Of a stretch of 64,000 nucleotides of DNA, positions 22,802 to 37,800 are shown one piece after another. The notes beneath the pieces are model-generated. The model was not told where the DNA came from. It did no database searches and saw only the letters and a list, made by a program, of their open reading frames with translations. A program made the translations under genes and the position numbers. Origin of the DNA: Aplectana chamaeleonis (lineage: Eukaryota > Nematoda > Chromadorea > Rhabditida > Cosmocercidae); assembly GCA_029168955.1 (NCBI GenBank), contig JAPDOI010001369.1, forward strand, positions 62,001-126,000, given 5' to 3'. Every line of letters starts with the position of its first letter. Position 1 is the first letter of the stretch.

Positions 22802-25800
22802 CTAAACAATACATAAAATAGGGTTTCGATAGGGAAAACCTGAACCCCCAAAAAATTAGGGTTCACATGCTAGTAATATAAGGAAAAAATCGAAACAAAA
22901 ATATTACCTACAGACGAACGTTCAACACAAAAATATTACCTATGATCCATTTTCTTATCGCATAGTGAGCAGGCAAAACACTTGATACACCAACTTTTCT
23001 GAAGTGCTTGGAAGACTTCTCCACCACACGCCTCACCACATTTGTAACAAACGTTTCCATAAAGCTGAAAAAATGTCTTAGAATGTCATGAAATGATCTT
23101 TTAACACAATAACTTCTTTCTCATTTACGAGCGCACCGCAACAGGCTATTGGAAGGAACTTATCCGGTGAATGGAGAACATCTACCAGGCAGAGGGCCAA
23201 CGTTATCAGATTCGCATTCAGACGGCAAGTGGATCGAATCCACACCGAGGGTGTGGCTAAGGAGCATTTCAGCTGGCGCACGCGACGGAAAAACGCTGCG
23301 CGCGCGTCGTTCTCGAGGCGCGTTAGCCGAGGTCCCTCAAAAAAGTAGTTGTTGTTCCATTTTAGCCCCTTTATCATTTTTTGCATTTTGTTCATGTTGT
23401 TGTTGTGTCAGACGTAGGGTCGGCGTCGGAATCAATATCGTCACCTCCCATTCCGCTCCGAAAAGTAGACCAAAAAACTCTTAAAAAACTTATATAAAAA
23501 GTGCGAATTTCACTGAAACGATGGCATGAGAAGCATTGCGTCTGAAAAAACATCATAAACAAAAAATAAACAAAATGCAAAAAAATTATAAAGCGAGACG
23601 GCTAAAATGGAGCAACAACTACTTTTTTTGAGGGCCCACGGTTAACGCGCCCCAAGGACGACGCGCGCGTGTAGCGTTTTTCCGTCGCGTGTGCAAGCCG
23701 AACTGCTCCTTAGCCACACCCGCGGTGTGGATTCGATCCACATGCCCATTCAGAGGATGACGGTAACAGGAGAACCCTTTGAGCAGACCACTTCGTATAA
23801 AGGTCTTCGCAGCAGAGTGTTGCATCGAATAATATCGGTTTTTCGAATAAATCTAATTTTCCCTTCATGATCGGAACGGTTTCAACAGCGCTTATTCTCA
23901 TACGTTGCGGTGAGGGTTCTCTTCTTTGATAAAAAAAAATTAGGATTTCGTCCACACATTAAAATGGCAAGGTTAATTAAAGGCAGTGTTCACGTTGAAA
24001 AAGATGCCCGTTATTTTAGCGGGAAGCAAGCTTTGGGTCCTTTTAAAAAGAATAAGAACGGAAGTGCGACAAAAACCGGTCGGGAAGTGTGTGAAAATCT
24101 CGTGGGCCAGCCGACCCATTGGGCCACCCCGCCCACGTCCTATAACAGGTGGCCTAGCCAGTGTCGGAACAGTTGGCGTTCGTCTCACCAAAGGAATAGT
24201 AACCGAATTTTGAATACTCTTTATCCCGAAAAATTCTAACATCCAAGCATGTGCATTGAACCCTCTTATTTCTGAAGGGTACACGAAACAGAAAATAAAG
24301 TCACTCACACAAGAATTTCAAAGCGCGAAGGAGTTTCCGACGTAAGATTCGATGTTTTGTCCGCAGTGGACAATACACGCGAACGGGCATGATTAAATAT
24401 TCAAGAGGTTTTTTTGAACAGTTCTTTCTCCAAGACTTGAGAAGATTGAGAGGACTTCTCCCTTTTACACTCTACTTTGGGAACTTGCCTTTTCAAAAAC
24501 ATCGAAAACTAGAATACGGTTTTTTATCGTGAACACTTTTATTCGAATATTCAAATTAATGTTATTAGCGATCCTGTGATTAGACAGAAATTAACATTTT
24601 CATCACTTATGGGAACCTTGCGCCTCACGTAAGGTTTGATACCAAGGGCAGCTAAAACCTTTTTGACTCCGAAGAAATATTAGGATTATTCGGAAAATGG
24701 AAATTATTCGATCCAACACTCTAGTTGGCAGCAATGCATTGACTAACATCGCAGGGAACGCCCTTAACCTTGCCAGATATGCATTAACTCTCATTTATAG
24801 GACAACGGGTATGACACCTAAATTTGAAGACATTGTTTGTCTTCTAACCAACAAGCATGTTTGAGACCAAATCTGCGAAAGCAGATGATATATGTATGGG
24901 AAAATATGGAAAACTTGCCTTATGATAATGCTGCTCACAGTACGCTAATCCTTTTCGTTCGTAGTGTCTATGACCAAGGAATGGCTTCTCGCACACGTAG
25001 CAAACGAAGTGCTGGAAGCTTTTGGTAAGCTGCGGAACTTTGTACATACATATCCATTATCTTCTGTGAGCCAAAATTTTGTCTGATGGCGATCCCTAAT
25101 CTTCTGACAGCAGAAACGGATTCAGCAGACAAATACTTAACTCTTCCTCAGCACTTACCTCAACATGCCAATTCTTTCCTAATGCTGTCACCACTCGTTC
25201 TTCAACCGGTCGATGACATGCACCGCAAATTGGAATACCCATAGTGTCGTGACATCGCAGACAATACAGCTCTCCGCCTACTTCGCGAGACTGCACTGTC
25301 AACTCAATACTGAAAACAACGTACGAATCTAATGCTCACAATACATTCATATGGATAGCACAGCGTATCGGTTTACGATTCGTGGCACTACTGATGTAGG
25401 GCTGACCACACTTTCTCTTTTTCGAAGGTCGGTGCTTCAGGTCGAATTTATACTTCCAGCGACGCGCGGCCGCGACACTGCATATGAAGGACACAGAATT
25501 TCGATCGATTTGGATGAGAAACATCATCAACGTCGCATTGTCCGTCGCTCCTAGTACGCACCCGGTCTCACATAGTGCATCGCGGACTGAGAGAAATGCA
25601 TGACAAAGGAAAGGCCGAGCTACATATAAGGCACCAGACCTATCGTATACCGTGGAAAACTCGAAAAGAATCTATCGTGGGCACTGCCTTCAAGAGAGCT
25701 GCTCGGTTAAATCGCACGATCAATCGCGAATGTTCAAAACCCTTTCCGTGACTCGATTCCATAACAGTATAAATCATAAACAATGCCAAGACATACTTGC

Positions 25801-28800
25801 AACGTTTGCACTTGAAGTGATATGGATGGAATGAATCGCCACGGAACTTGATATGCTGTCCTTCCTCGATCATTGCATGACAACGATGGCAGACGTATCT
25901 CCCTGAGCCAGCTGCCTTCTCCCTCTCGTTGCATTCCCGGCACAGAGCACTACAAATACGAAATTACATGAATTAGGGTCGGACACACCGTTGTTATCAG
26001 TCGGCTGGGAAAATGCCCCTCCCCCACAAGTTAACCAGGGGCGGCATGCATGAACGCAGCGAACGGTGTCAGGGAGCCGCTCCGCGTGCCATGCGCGCAG
26101 CGTCGAGCAACGGGGCGGCCCCTAATTTCGTGGCGTGTATTGATGTGCCTGATTTTCAGGGCCGCCCCGTTGCTCGACGCTGCGCGCATGACACGCGGAG
26201 CGGCTCCCTGACACCGTTCGCTGCGTTCATGCATGCCGCCCCAGGGGCCGGATGCATCAACGCACACTTGGGGGCAAGTGCAAGGGCAGGCTCTGGTTAC
26301 CATAGGGCAGGCGCCTCGAGAGTCTGTGCCCTGCCCCGTATGCACAAGCGCTCGACGGCATCGGGACAGCTGGCCCAAGCGTAGTGTAGGCAAATCACGT
26401 ACAACGCTTAATTTTACGGCACGAAACCTGCGATCGATAAGTCGGCACAGCTGAGAATTTTCGCCCCGTCTGCTTAGCACCTCCTGTTTTCTACTGCTTT
26501 TTGTTTTTACAGCGGTAAAACATCTTGCATTCCCTCCTTTTCTAATGTAGCGTTTTATAAGGATATATTTATGACGTGATTTCATTCTGAATTTTACAAT
26601 GTAATTTAATTTGAAGTGTATTCGTTTTTGGGGCTTGAACGTTCCCAAAACGTGGAAAACTACAAACGTTGTGCATGTACTGATTTAGGTATCAACGTTT
26701 GAAAATTTTGTGGCGTTTATTGAAAACTATGTGCAGTATTCTGGCTTTGAATGCCATTTTGCTACCTTTTTTATGATTAGTGTTACTATGAGATATGATA
26801 ATTAGCCAGCTTACTTTGTTGACAGTTTTTTTTGTTTTCTACGGTTTGGAGGAGAGGGACTGCAAGATTCGCTTAGAGAACGAAAGCAGATGAGAACAAA
26901 ACAGAGGAATGCGAGGAAGGATACAAGGCGGAATATTACAGTTGCTGAGCTCACACGGAAACCACTTTTGTTTAGCCAGGGCACTCAAAATGAAGTTTAG
27001 TTCTCTAAAACTATTTTTGAACATAGTATTCGAATATGTCCATCAAAGCTGCATACGATAGCTTTGAACAAAGTCGTAGGAGTTTTTCCGCTAATTTTCT
27101 TTACTACAATACCCTACAAGACGCTCAGTAATCTCTCAAAAATCTGGGAAAGGACCTCAGTCGTTTTATTTCTGCTTTATTTCTGAGGGTGACTTGGAGT
27201 GCCTAACACTTCTCAAAAAATTCCCTCTATTCAACAGAAAGATTGCCGGACGCGAGCATATTTTCTCGATCGAACGCTTTTTTTTCAAACCAACACATAA
27301 CACACCACACTCGCTACACCTATCTTTTAAAATTCGAAGGATCTACCGAGCGAATATTCGTTTTTCAAACGTTCTTAATTTTTCTCACACTGTAGCACAT
27401 CAATCAGTAGTGCAAGGATTACGGAAGCTTCATGGAGAAAGAAGATGCAGGCAGTATTGTGGAATTATTCTAATGGAAACGTCAAGCGAAGGCTAGAAAT
27501 CAGGATATATGAAGAGAAGTTATCAAGAATGGAATAATTTCTGCTATAAGTGGGAAGGTTAGGCGTATACCTTTTAACACGAAGCGAAAAGAAAAATAAT
27601 AATATCTGGGGAAAAGAAAAAAGTCTTTTTCTGCAGCGTCGCCGCATTCTTGCCTTAGCTGGGGCAGTTAGGGGCACTGCCCGTGCCACTGCCCCGATAC
27701 CTTAGCATGTCGATTTTGCTGCCCCGTGTGCCCCGCGCCTGCCCAAACCCCGAGATTCGCGTTGATGCATCCGGCCCCAGAAGTGTGGCCCAACTCCCCC
27801 TAATGCAAATGCTCTTCGCAGTTGAGGACAGGGTAAGTGATCCGCACATGTGACAGGAGAGATTTCGAAATATTGATTGAAGAACCCCCGGAAAGTTGAT
27901 GGTGTTGCCAATCACACGGTTTTCACGTTTTTCTATTTCACTAGGAGAAACTCCGAAACTGTACCCATGCGAAGATGGTCAGAAAGCGGCTTTTTTCTGA
28001 ATTTGTCTTACTTATTTGGTGGAACTATAGTCTCCCATTTGATAGGTGTTAAGTAATTTTATTTATTCGGGATTTTTGCTGATACTGCTCGTAAACGCAT
28101 CTCGGCTTAGGCTTGGCGAAACTCGATGAAACTTTAATATGTAACAGGGCATTACAAGCCTTAGTATTTTTTATAAAACTTCTTTAGATTTTCGGCCGTT
28201 CCATTATATTCACCCACACCACATTTTGGTGATATCGTATTTCAGCGTTCTGTTGGTCCTTTTCTACTATAATCAGAGTATTCAGGGTGCGGAAGAACCC
28301 ACATATCAACGTTTCGAGAATTTCATCTTTCTAAGAACTTTTTTTATCACGTTTTTTTTTTATTTTCGGCCGTTTCATAATCTACTTCCACTCAGTCTGA
28401 GAGAGAATTTATTTCACAATTAAAACAGTTTCACTCTAATAAGTAATCTACCTGTGCTTCACGACTTGCAACTAATTTGCGAGAACGATTTGACAAGCAG
28501 TTCGTTGAGTTACGGAGGACCGAGGAGTCAAAATAGTAGCTCCCAAAGTCGACGATCGCTGTTTTTACAAATGAATTGGCTCGTGTACTCCTCACGAGAA
28601 ATGATTTTTTCAGGGGTTCCTCATAATGCTTTAATTGGGGCTACACGCTAGCCGAACCAAATGTTGAATTTTGTGGTGCCAAGCTAATGGGCACATTCCG
28701 GTGTCCTGGGAGGCCCAGATACGAGATTCATCAACTCTAGATAGGTGAGGATCACGATCAGGGCTTTGCGGCAATTGCCTTTTGCCGTTCGCTGGCCATT

Positions 28801-31800
28801 TTTGGGGTTCGCCGTTGCCGTTTGTCGAAATTTTCGCTTGACGGCAAATTTTCGGCAAAAATGCGATAAAACGACAGGGTTTGGTGTGCGCCCTCACCGC
28901 AGTTTCTGTGTTGGTCAGCGATTCGAAGCTGCAGCGAATAATGATTTTGACTAGCTCCAGCAAATATTTCCAGCTCATGTTTTGTGTAATTGTACCCAAT
29001 GAATCTGTAAGAAATGAAACTATTGTGACTAGGTAATCAGAGGGGTTAGTTTAAATTCTGAGTTGTTTGGTAGACTGGTGTAGAGAGGAAAAATGAAAAA
29101 TCTTCAAAGGCAACTACTAAGAACTTATTCAACTTTTTACCAGGAATCGAAAGGTCTGAGGACCATTGCAACAACAGTGTCGAAAACTAGCCTAAAACAA
29201 GCAACCAATAGCAATATACGACCCCGATAATTGAATGTGGAGTGCACCTCCCACCCACTTCCTCGGTAGCCACAGGGGAAATTGGTGGGGCGGCCCACCA
29301 CATTCAACTTTTGGGACCGTATAGAGCGGTTTATTGCTCGTTTTTAGCTGACATTTTTGTTGTAGTGGGACGCTTATTGGCTGAATACACAGAATGGGAA
29401 GCGCTCAAGAGCAGTTCGGCTGGCTAAATGCACCGCATCCGGCGCTCCAGCGACGACGTGAGCGCAGCAGCTTGCGCGTCGCATGTACCAGTCTAACTAT
29501 CACTAGGTGCCCCTCATTCTGTGTATTCGATCAACATGCCCCTCGGAGCTTTCCATTTCCGGTGAAATTTTAAAGGCTGCTTATAACATTGAAAATTGTG
29601 AATGGCTCCGGTCATAACCTAAACCGTGCGCTGCCGATCGCGGAGTGCACTGTGTTCCTCCATAAATGTCGACCAGCCATCACGTATTCATTCATCTATT
29701 TGCATCTGATTGTGATCCTGGCATCGGCCACAGTCTTTAGGTGGGCGCACACTTCCACCGCACCAAGCTTGCTTACGGGTTGCTGCACGTTCCCGGATCG
29801 TTTAGGCCGCGTCGCGATGGCCCCAAGCCCTAGTCAGAGTAAATCCATTGCTGGTCTATCACAGTTTACACTGCTCAAAAAGACGCACATCTTTTCGATT
29901 TCTAGAATTGATTTGTACGGAAACTTCGGAAACTTCAATTAATGGGAAGGAATTAACAGTCTTATCTCCGGCTAGGGATAAGATATTGCAAGGAATACCA
30001 CAAAACTAAACAAATGCAGGTGTATTATAGCACAGAACAGCTTTTGCCGTTTGCCGGCCATTTTTGGGGTTTGCCGTTGCCGTTTGCCGAAATTTTAAAT
30101 TCCTTTGCCGCACACCCTTGATCACGACGATTCATATAGAGAAGAAAAGTTTTCGTCAACCTCAACCCAAGGATACAGTTCGGTTGGGACAAAAAACCTG
30201 CTAATCGCCATTCATGCAAAGGGGAAGTGTGAAAGGCTTAGTGCATACTTCCCGCGACGCGCGACAGTGCATATCAGCAATATCGACTTTCGGTCGATTT
30301 ATATGACAAACACTATGTCGCGTCGCCGGTCGCGCGAAGTATGCACTAGGCCATATGAAACGGCCGAAAATCCAAAAAGGGTTATGAAAAAAGTTCTTAG
30401 ACAGATGAATTTCTGGAAACGTGGATATACAGGTCTTTCAACACCTTGAATTCGCTCATCATAGTCCAGCACAACGCTGGAGGGCGGTATCTTCAAAATT
30501 CAGGGTGGAAATTCATATGTAATGAAACGCACTGTAGCTTGAGTTCTGAATGCTCAGTTTCTTAAATGCGAACTTTATTCACAATTTCGCGATACTAATA
30601 AAGTGAAGGCTGATTCTTCAAAACAGCCATAAAAATTACGTATCTGTAACACTTGTTTGCCATGCTATAACAACTTAGAAAGCTAAGAAACAAAAGCCCA
30701 TTTCTGAAAAAAATGAAATCAAAATGAATTCACGAGATTCTGCACATGACAAATATGTACCTACATATCTCGTGTCGACCTTAAAGGCAGTGTTCACGAT
30801 AAAAGCGTTTTTCACTTTTTCCACCCATCTTGAAAACGGTCCCTTGCTGTTTCCAATGATGTCTCTGGAATGGTACAAGACCTCCTGGGAACGGAGTTAT
30901 GGTCCCTCAGAGCTTGAGCTAGAAAAGCATGGTGGACGAGTTGTCCGAGGCTTGTAACTGCCGTCTTTTGCATCTGATGTGTGCCAGCTGACCTGAGTAA
31001 AGAGAGAAGTTGATAATGAAAGGAAGAACGGGGCTATTGATCGGGAACCATAGCTCATCTAACGATGTTCACGTCGGAGGGCGGGCATTGCGCTTTTGGG
31101 GTCTGCCGTGCGCTCAAAGTGGCAACTTCGGGCTCTTTTGGGGCTCTTCCTGGCTCGTTTTCACGCGTTCTTTCGACGTTAATGTTACAGTGTGCCCCTC
31201 CACTAACCATTCTTAGTGGAAACTGAACACATTTTTTATCGTGAACACTGCCTTTAATGTAAAAGGTCGAAATTCATAAGATATAAAAAAGGATAAAATA
31301 TGTATTTGAATATTGACAAGGCCTACATATGTATAAGGTACAAGCACCAGAAGTTGTGACGGTCTTCTGATGGCCAAAAAAGGGGTTACGGCTTTGGAAT
31401 TTCTATGCCCATGTTCTGAGGAGTAGCCCTAATTTGAGAAATCTCGCGAAACCAAATTCAAGAAACTGCGTATTACAAACTCATGCTTGGGTATATACAA
31501 AAGCGCCCAATCGTATTTGAGCACATGATTCTTGTAAAATAATGCTTTTATAAAACCTACCGTCCAGCATTTCTGAGGAAGCCAATATCGGCTAATGCCT
31601 TCGAGCAGAGTTCACATCGGAAGCATTCGGGATGCCAACTGGCGTTCATGGCTTTGATCACGCGACCAACGATAAATTCGTCTAGAATGCTCCCAACGGT
31701 TGAAGGAATTCAGTAATGACAAGTCAGGAATACATCGCTTTAGAACTTACTGCATTTTCCACAGCAGGGCGCATACAGAACGTGAAAATCGTGTTCGCAA

Positions 31801-34800
31801 TACTTTCGTCCCTCGAACTCGAAATAAATTCCATCAGGGAACGGCTCGAAGCATTGTGCACAACTGAAAACGATAGAATCAGAGCGGTAATTGTTTAATG
31901 AGCACAGAAAAAAAATATTCAGGAACGTCCTCATCGGTAAAATATGTCAGTTGTGAAGGTCCCCCCCCCCTCTCACAATACCATCGAAGGCAACTCACAC
32001 GAATAAAAATTATATCGATTTGATGGCATGAATCAAAGACTTAAAGCTGCCAGTACTGAAAAATGAGGAAAAAATCCAAGGAAAATCGATCGAGATTAAG
32101 AAGTAACAGTCCATTTCGTATGGGTTCGAAAGTGGACATTTTAGCGTTGTGCGAGTAGAACAAACAACCGTAACCTAGCGCAAAGACTTGAAATCTCAGA
32201 ACGGAATTCATATTCGGGCTCAGCACACCAAATCGTCTATGCGCACGAAGTTTGACAGAAATTCTGACTTCTGAACCACCAATATAGAGTTGAGCTACTA
32301 CCCCTAATTGTAAGAGGCTCCAGAAGCCAAAAATGATTTTTCGCCCAAACTCCGTCTGAGGATTTTTGGGGAGCTGAACGCGAATATAAATTCTGTTTTT
32401 TTTTCTTGGTTTTTCGAGCGACTCCGGTAGGTCGCAGTAGTTGCAATTCCATTGTAGCCACGCTGTAGTCTATCAGAAAACTGAAAACTGATCTCGAAAC
32501 CATGTTCAGCTCCTCAAGTAACCCTTTTTGAATTTGTCAAAAAGCTGAGCCTTGAAAACAGAAGGATGTAGACGCGCATACGCGACTATGGGGTACCCCG
32601 ACTGTGTGCCAGAGTCATACTTTACAATACGAGAGCTTGTACCAAGGCTAATATATCCATTTTTGATCGCCATTTGCGCGCCGTTGATCGCGAAAGTACT
32701 GCCGTTTTCAGGAGCAAAACTCAGGTCCGCATATGCAGAGTACGACTGTTGCATCACGCAACATGATGATAATCGTGCTGGGAAAAAGGTGAGTCGTGCC
32801 GGGACCAAGAGGTCCCAGCACGATTCTCATTCTATTGCGTGATGCAACAGCCTTGTACGCAAATGCGAAACGGCGTTTGGCTCCGAGAACGACAATAATC
32901 TCGTGGTCCATCTGTCATTAGCCATAAATGTTGACAAGCCCTCGTGTAGAAATCGAACTACTCGCACTTCAATGGGGTACGGCAGGGCTGGGCACGCGTT
33001 GCGGATAGACTGTTCTGAATACGCAACCCCTTAGTTTGGGACCTTTTTAGGCAAACCCCTTTGGAAAACCGAAATCCGCATCTTCTTCACTAGTGAAGCG
33101 CAACTGTCATGATTTTGATATCCTCTGACAAATAAATTAACGAAAGGGCATTGATTAGGGATGTTCCAGCGAATTTCACAAAACAAGATTGCCCAACTGA
33201 GGAAATCTGAGTCGAATTTCACACAAGAAAAGATCATTTGCCTAGAGAAATTCCGTTTTAACTTCTATTCCTGAATTTTATCAGGAAAACATCACAAGAA
33301 AAGAAATAAGTTTTGCAATCAAGAAGGGCAAAAATATTCTGTTCGCCTCTTTTCCTATAGTCAGAAAATTGTAAACATAGAAGGAAGAGAATCGTAATTC
33401 TTTCCAGGAAGCTCAGAGTCACTTGAGCAGTACGACAGGAGGCGTTTCTGCGATTATACGCGCACACTGGAACGCACGCCTGGACATTTATTCCAAATTA
33501 AAGGCAGTGTTCACGATAATCTTCAATTTTAAGATTATTCCCTGTATCGATTGATTGGCCTCCGGGCAGGTCTAAAATGACGTAGAAATTGAGAAAAACG
33601 CACTAGTACAACATGAAATCCTCTACTCTCACCCCGCCTCTTTACTCTCACAGGAACTGTTCGTTGTGACAATGAGATCTTTTGTGGACCCATCCTTTGC
33701 AAATCTCTACTCTCTATTGCTCCGTTCTTTCCTTCGCACCCTAACTAATACTGCTTTACATGAAAACTTCTTCTACTTTCAGTTGACCCAATTTCTCACC
33801 GGCGACAACCACCATGAACATGTTTATCCAACTGGACAACTAGTCCATGGCATAGAAGAAAGTCACCGAAATAAGACGTTCTAGTGCGTTTTTCGCCGTT
33901 TCTTCGTGATTATGGTAACTCTTGGTGACTAACGCGCTGTTCTAAGTCGAAAACTCGGTAACGAAAACCACCGCGAACACTGCCTTTGAATGGAAAAGCG
34001 CATTTTATTAGAGAACAGAGAGCAGAGAAGGAATGATGGTTCACCGCGACAAGGTTCACTCAAATCAACCTAGTTGACCAAAAAATAAAACTAAACAAGC
34101 GAAGTGAGGACATTGTAAGAAAGAGGGGAATCTGACGAACATTTTAGAGCGTACAGATTTGATATTAAACGTGAATTGAGGAATCTAATGCCAATTTTCA
34201 TCCGGAATTCGGGACATATCCGGGACAGAGCCGAGACTAGATTAAAGGTCCTTGGTTCAGATTAGATATCAAACCTATTTATACTTAAAGGCACAGCCCA
34301 ACTTCAGAAACGTTTTTTCTGTTTTTCTGCCTATCCTGAAAACGGTCCCATTCTGATTCCAATGATGTCTCTAGAATTGTACAAGACCTTCTGGGAACGG
34401 AGTTATGGTCCCTCAAAAATTGAGCTGGGGAAACATGGTGGACGAGTTGTCCGAGGCTTGTAACTTTTGTCTTTTGCAGCCAATTTATGCGAGCTGATCT
34501 AAAAATAGAGAGAAGCTGAGAATGAAGGGAAGAAACCATCGCTCATCTCACGATCTCGAGTTTTCATTTGTTCACGTCGGAGTGCGGGCATTGCGCTTTT
34601 ATGATTTGTCTTGCGCTCAAAGTGGCAACTTCAGGCTCTTTTAGGGCTCTTCCTGGCTCGTTTACATGCGCGTTCTTTCGACGTCAACGTTACAGTGTGC
34701 CCCTCCATTACCCATTCCCAGTGGAAACTGAAACACATATTTTACCGCGAACACTGATTTCAAGTGTTGGTCGGATTCTCCTCTTTCACTTACCCCCGCC

Positions 34801-37800
34801 CTGAATTCCTTAGTTTACATTAAATTTCTAATTTGTGTGCAATGCAAGCGTCCTATCACTGCCCCTTCACATTTCCCTCCGTTCTCTAATAAAATGGTTT
34901 TTGTTACTAATGTGGTCGCCTTCATTCCTACGTAGCTGCAGGCATGTCCCATATCGCACAGCAGGACGAATTCCGACCGATTACGACATTTCAGGTGGAT
35001 AAAACTTGTGATTTCAAGTCCGAAAGTATCACATCGATCTTGATTTTTTTCCAAATCACAAAGGAGTATTTATTTATTCACCAAAATGATTACACAAAGT
35101 AAATAATCCTTCATAGAAATTTCTCATGAAAACATTCGACAGAAAAAAGTAATGACTGCAACAATAGCCTGCGGATCCATTAAAAATTTATATTCTGTCA
35201 GAATTCATATGAAGCGAAGAGAAAGGAAAAGATTAGGAGAATTACTAATTTGTGAATTTTTTCAATTTCAGACAAACAGGTACTTGGTTTTTGCTGGTGG
35301 CTCCTTTCAGACACCCCCTTTGCCATCTCTGCAATGTTCAGTGAGCACCCTCCCCCAACTAAGGTTATCCGGGGTGTGTGTTCAGCCCTGGGGTGCCGGT
35401 GTCGCTGACGTTCCATTGAGAGAAGAAAAGATGTTAGCCGACAGGATCGCAAGTATACTGAAGGCGTAAGTAAAATAGTGTAAAATGCTCAAATAACACT
35501 CAGGATGTGATTTTGGAGCCAAATATAGAAGCACTACAAATGGCGAAAATTTCGACAACAAGGTGATTTGAACCATAGTGTCCCACTCGACAGGTCCGCC
35601 ACACTCTCACTGGGCTACGCCGCTTCGGGCCGGTTTCACGGCTACGCATAGGCCAGGCAGGGGCACGCTGGCCGCCAAGGGTTACGACATTGAAACTTTG
35701 CCCACGAACGTACTTTTAGGCGCTGAACACGAATATGAGGTCCATTTCCAGTTTCATGAACTTACAATAGGTCAAACTTGCATTTGCACTGTGAACGAGG
35801 TTTCAAGCTCATAGCTTTTTCAGATATATGTTTTGGCAAGGGTGACTCAGAGTTGCTACTATTCGCAGCAAGTGCATCCTCGCAAGGTACTTCATTTGGT
35901 TGAACTCGCACAAAGCGAAAATGGCTTCACTTGTGGGATAGTGAAGCTGGCGAGAAAAAGGTTGGGAAAACGAAGCTAATGGACTCATACGCCTGTACTG
36001 GAAAGCTTACGTCATTGGAAGCGTCAAAAACGGGTCATAATGGCCATACTCGATATTATATTATAATCCTAAAGCATTATTGAATTCTATTTGAGGGTAT
36101 TCGCACTGAGGGGCGGAGCCCGTATTGAAAGTGGGCGGAGGCTTCAAGATCTTAAAATTCCAATATGAAAGCTCGAATACGGTCACTTTGACGCGTTTTT
36201 TGTAGCTTGCAACGGTGTGAACGTTTTGGTAAGAATCGTATGACCCAAGAGATGTCGCTACCTCACCTACTTCCGCGACTGTGTATGCTGCCTTTGAAAA
36301 CACTCGGATGATTTCCCACGTTTCTTTCTTTGGATGACTTACTTGACTTAATCGGTTGGCTTTCGCCTGACGCGGTCATTCCGCATCTTCACCGAGGTGT
36401 GCCGTCCTAGTAGTCAGCCGTGTCCATTTTTCACGGTCTTCAGCTACGATTTGAACACATTCCATCCAGCTCTCACTATTCCGTTTCCTGCGAGACGAAA
36501 CATCGCGCCTGAACTGTCTTTTGATGCCGAGTGACTTCAAATCCTCTTTAACCACATCCGTCCAAAACTTTCGCCTACGCCCAGGTGGCCGTTTCCAGAC
36601 AGGATTTGGAAGCATTCTTAGGAGTCGTTTATACTTCCGCCGCGGAGCGGCGCGGCTCCTCGCGCCGCTTGAAAAATCGAGCCACTGGGATTTATAATCG
36701 GGCTGCGTCGAATTGACGCGGCGCCGTCGCAGAATGGCGTTAAACACAGCCTGGAGTAGCTCTGACATAACACAAGGCCGATTGTAATAAGTGATTTCTT
36801 GTGCAAAAGAAACATCAACCACCCGAAAGCAGATAAAGTCTTCGAAAAAAATTTCTCTATAGAAAAATTATATCAAAAGCAAAAAAATGAATTTTTCACA
36901 ACTTAGCCTACCCTAAACAACGCCCAGGACCTCGGAAGAAATTTTAGCGATGAATCTGAGGAAAGAAATTGAGAATGTATATGAAATAACAGCAAAAGAA
37001 GCATATGATGTTAATGCGGATCGCACGCGGCCGCCGCGCAGCCTGCTTTCCCCGGGCGGCGCGGCAGCACCCAGGCGGCAGCCGCGTGCGGCACCGTTGG
37101 AGGATTCCAAACAGAAAAAACTCTAAACGGCTCGCGAAGCCGCGAGGTGGCGCCGCTTGATCGATATGGTTGTATTGCATCTCGCCGCACCGCGCAGCGG
37201 CGGAAGTATAAACGACCCCTTAAAGCGTGTTGCACGAGACGATCTGGCGTTCTTCTTAGTATATGCCCGAGCAGTCGAAGTCGACTTTCTATTGCTGCTT
37301 GAGATGGCGCTAGGAGATGCTGGCACCTCCCTCGTGTCAAGCGTTGATGTACTGCGTCGATTTCCTTGGAAAGGTTTTCGTTATGGCATATACGCAGCCA
37401 GAAATATCCAAGAAAACGCCTAAAAAGCTCTCCGTGCAATCCAACCTTTCCATCTGCTTCTTCGGTGCTGCCCACGTCTCCGATCCGTACATCATGATAG
37501 GGCGAATAGCGGATAGGTAGACGCGCAACTTGACTTCCTTCGCGATGGTGGTAGACCACAAACACTTGGTTAGAGAATTGAATGCAGACGTAGCTTTCGC
37601 ACATCGTTGTCGAATATCCGCTGCATAACTACCATCGTTCTTCAGCAAACAGCCCAAATAACTGAAATCGTCCACCAGTTCGATACATTGTCCGTCCACA
37701 CAAACTCCAGTTGAAGGCTTCTGAGAGACCCACATCTGCTTGCATTTGTCGGGACGAAGACGAAGTCCATAGGCTGCGGCATACTTCGAAACGAGGTTCA

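Noticed and set aside
26031..26648. 205-codon minus-strand frame
   Set aside because: Mostly the translation of a GC-rich hairpin within a PINCH intron; the opposite strand encodes the same peptide at its start.
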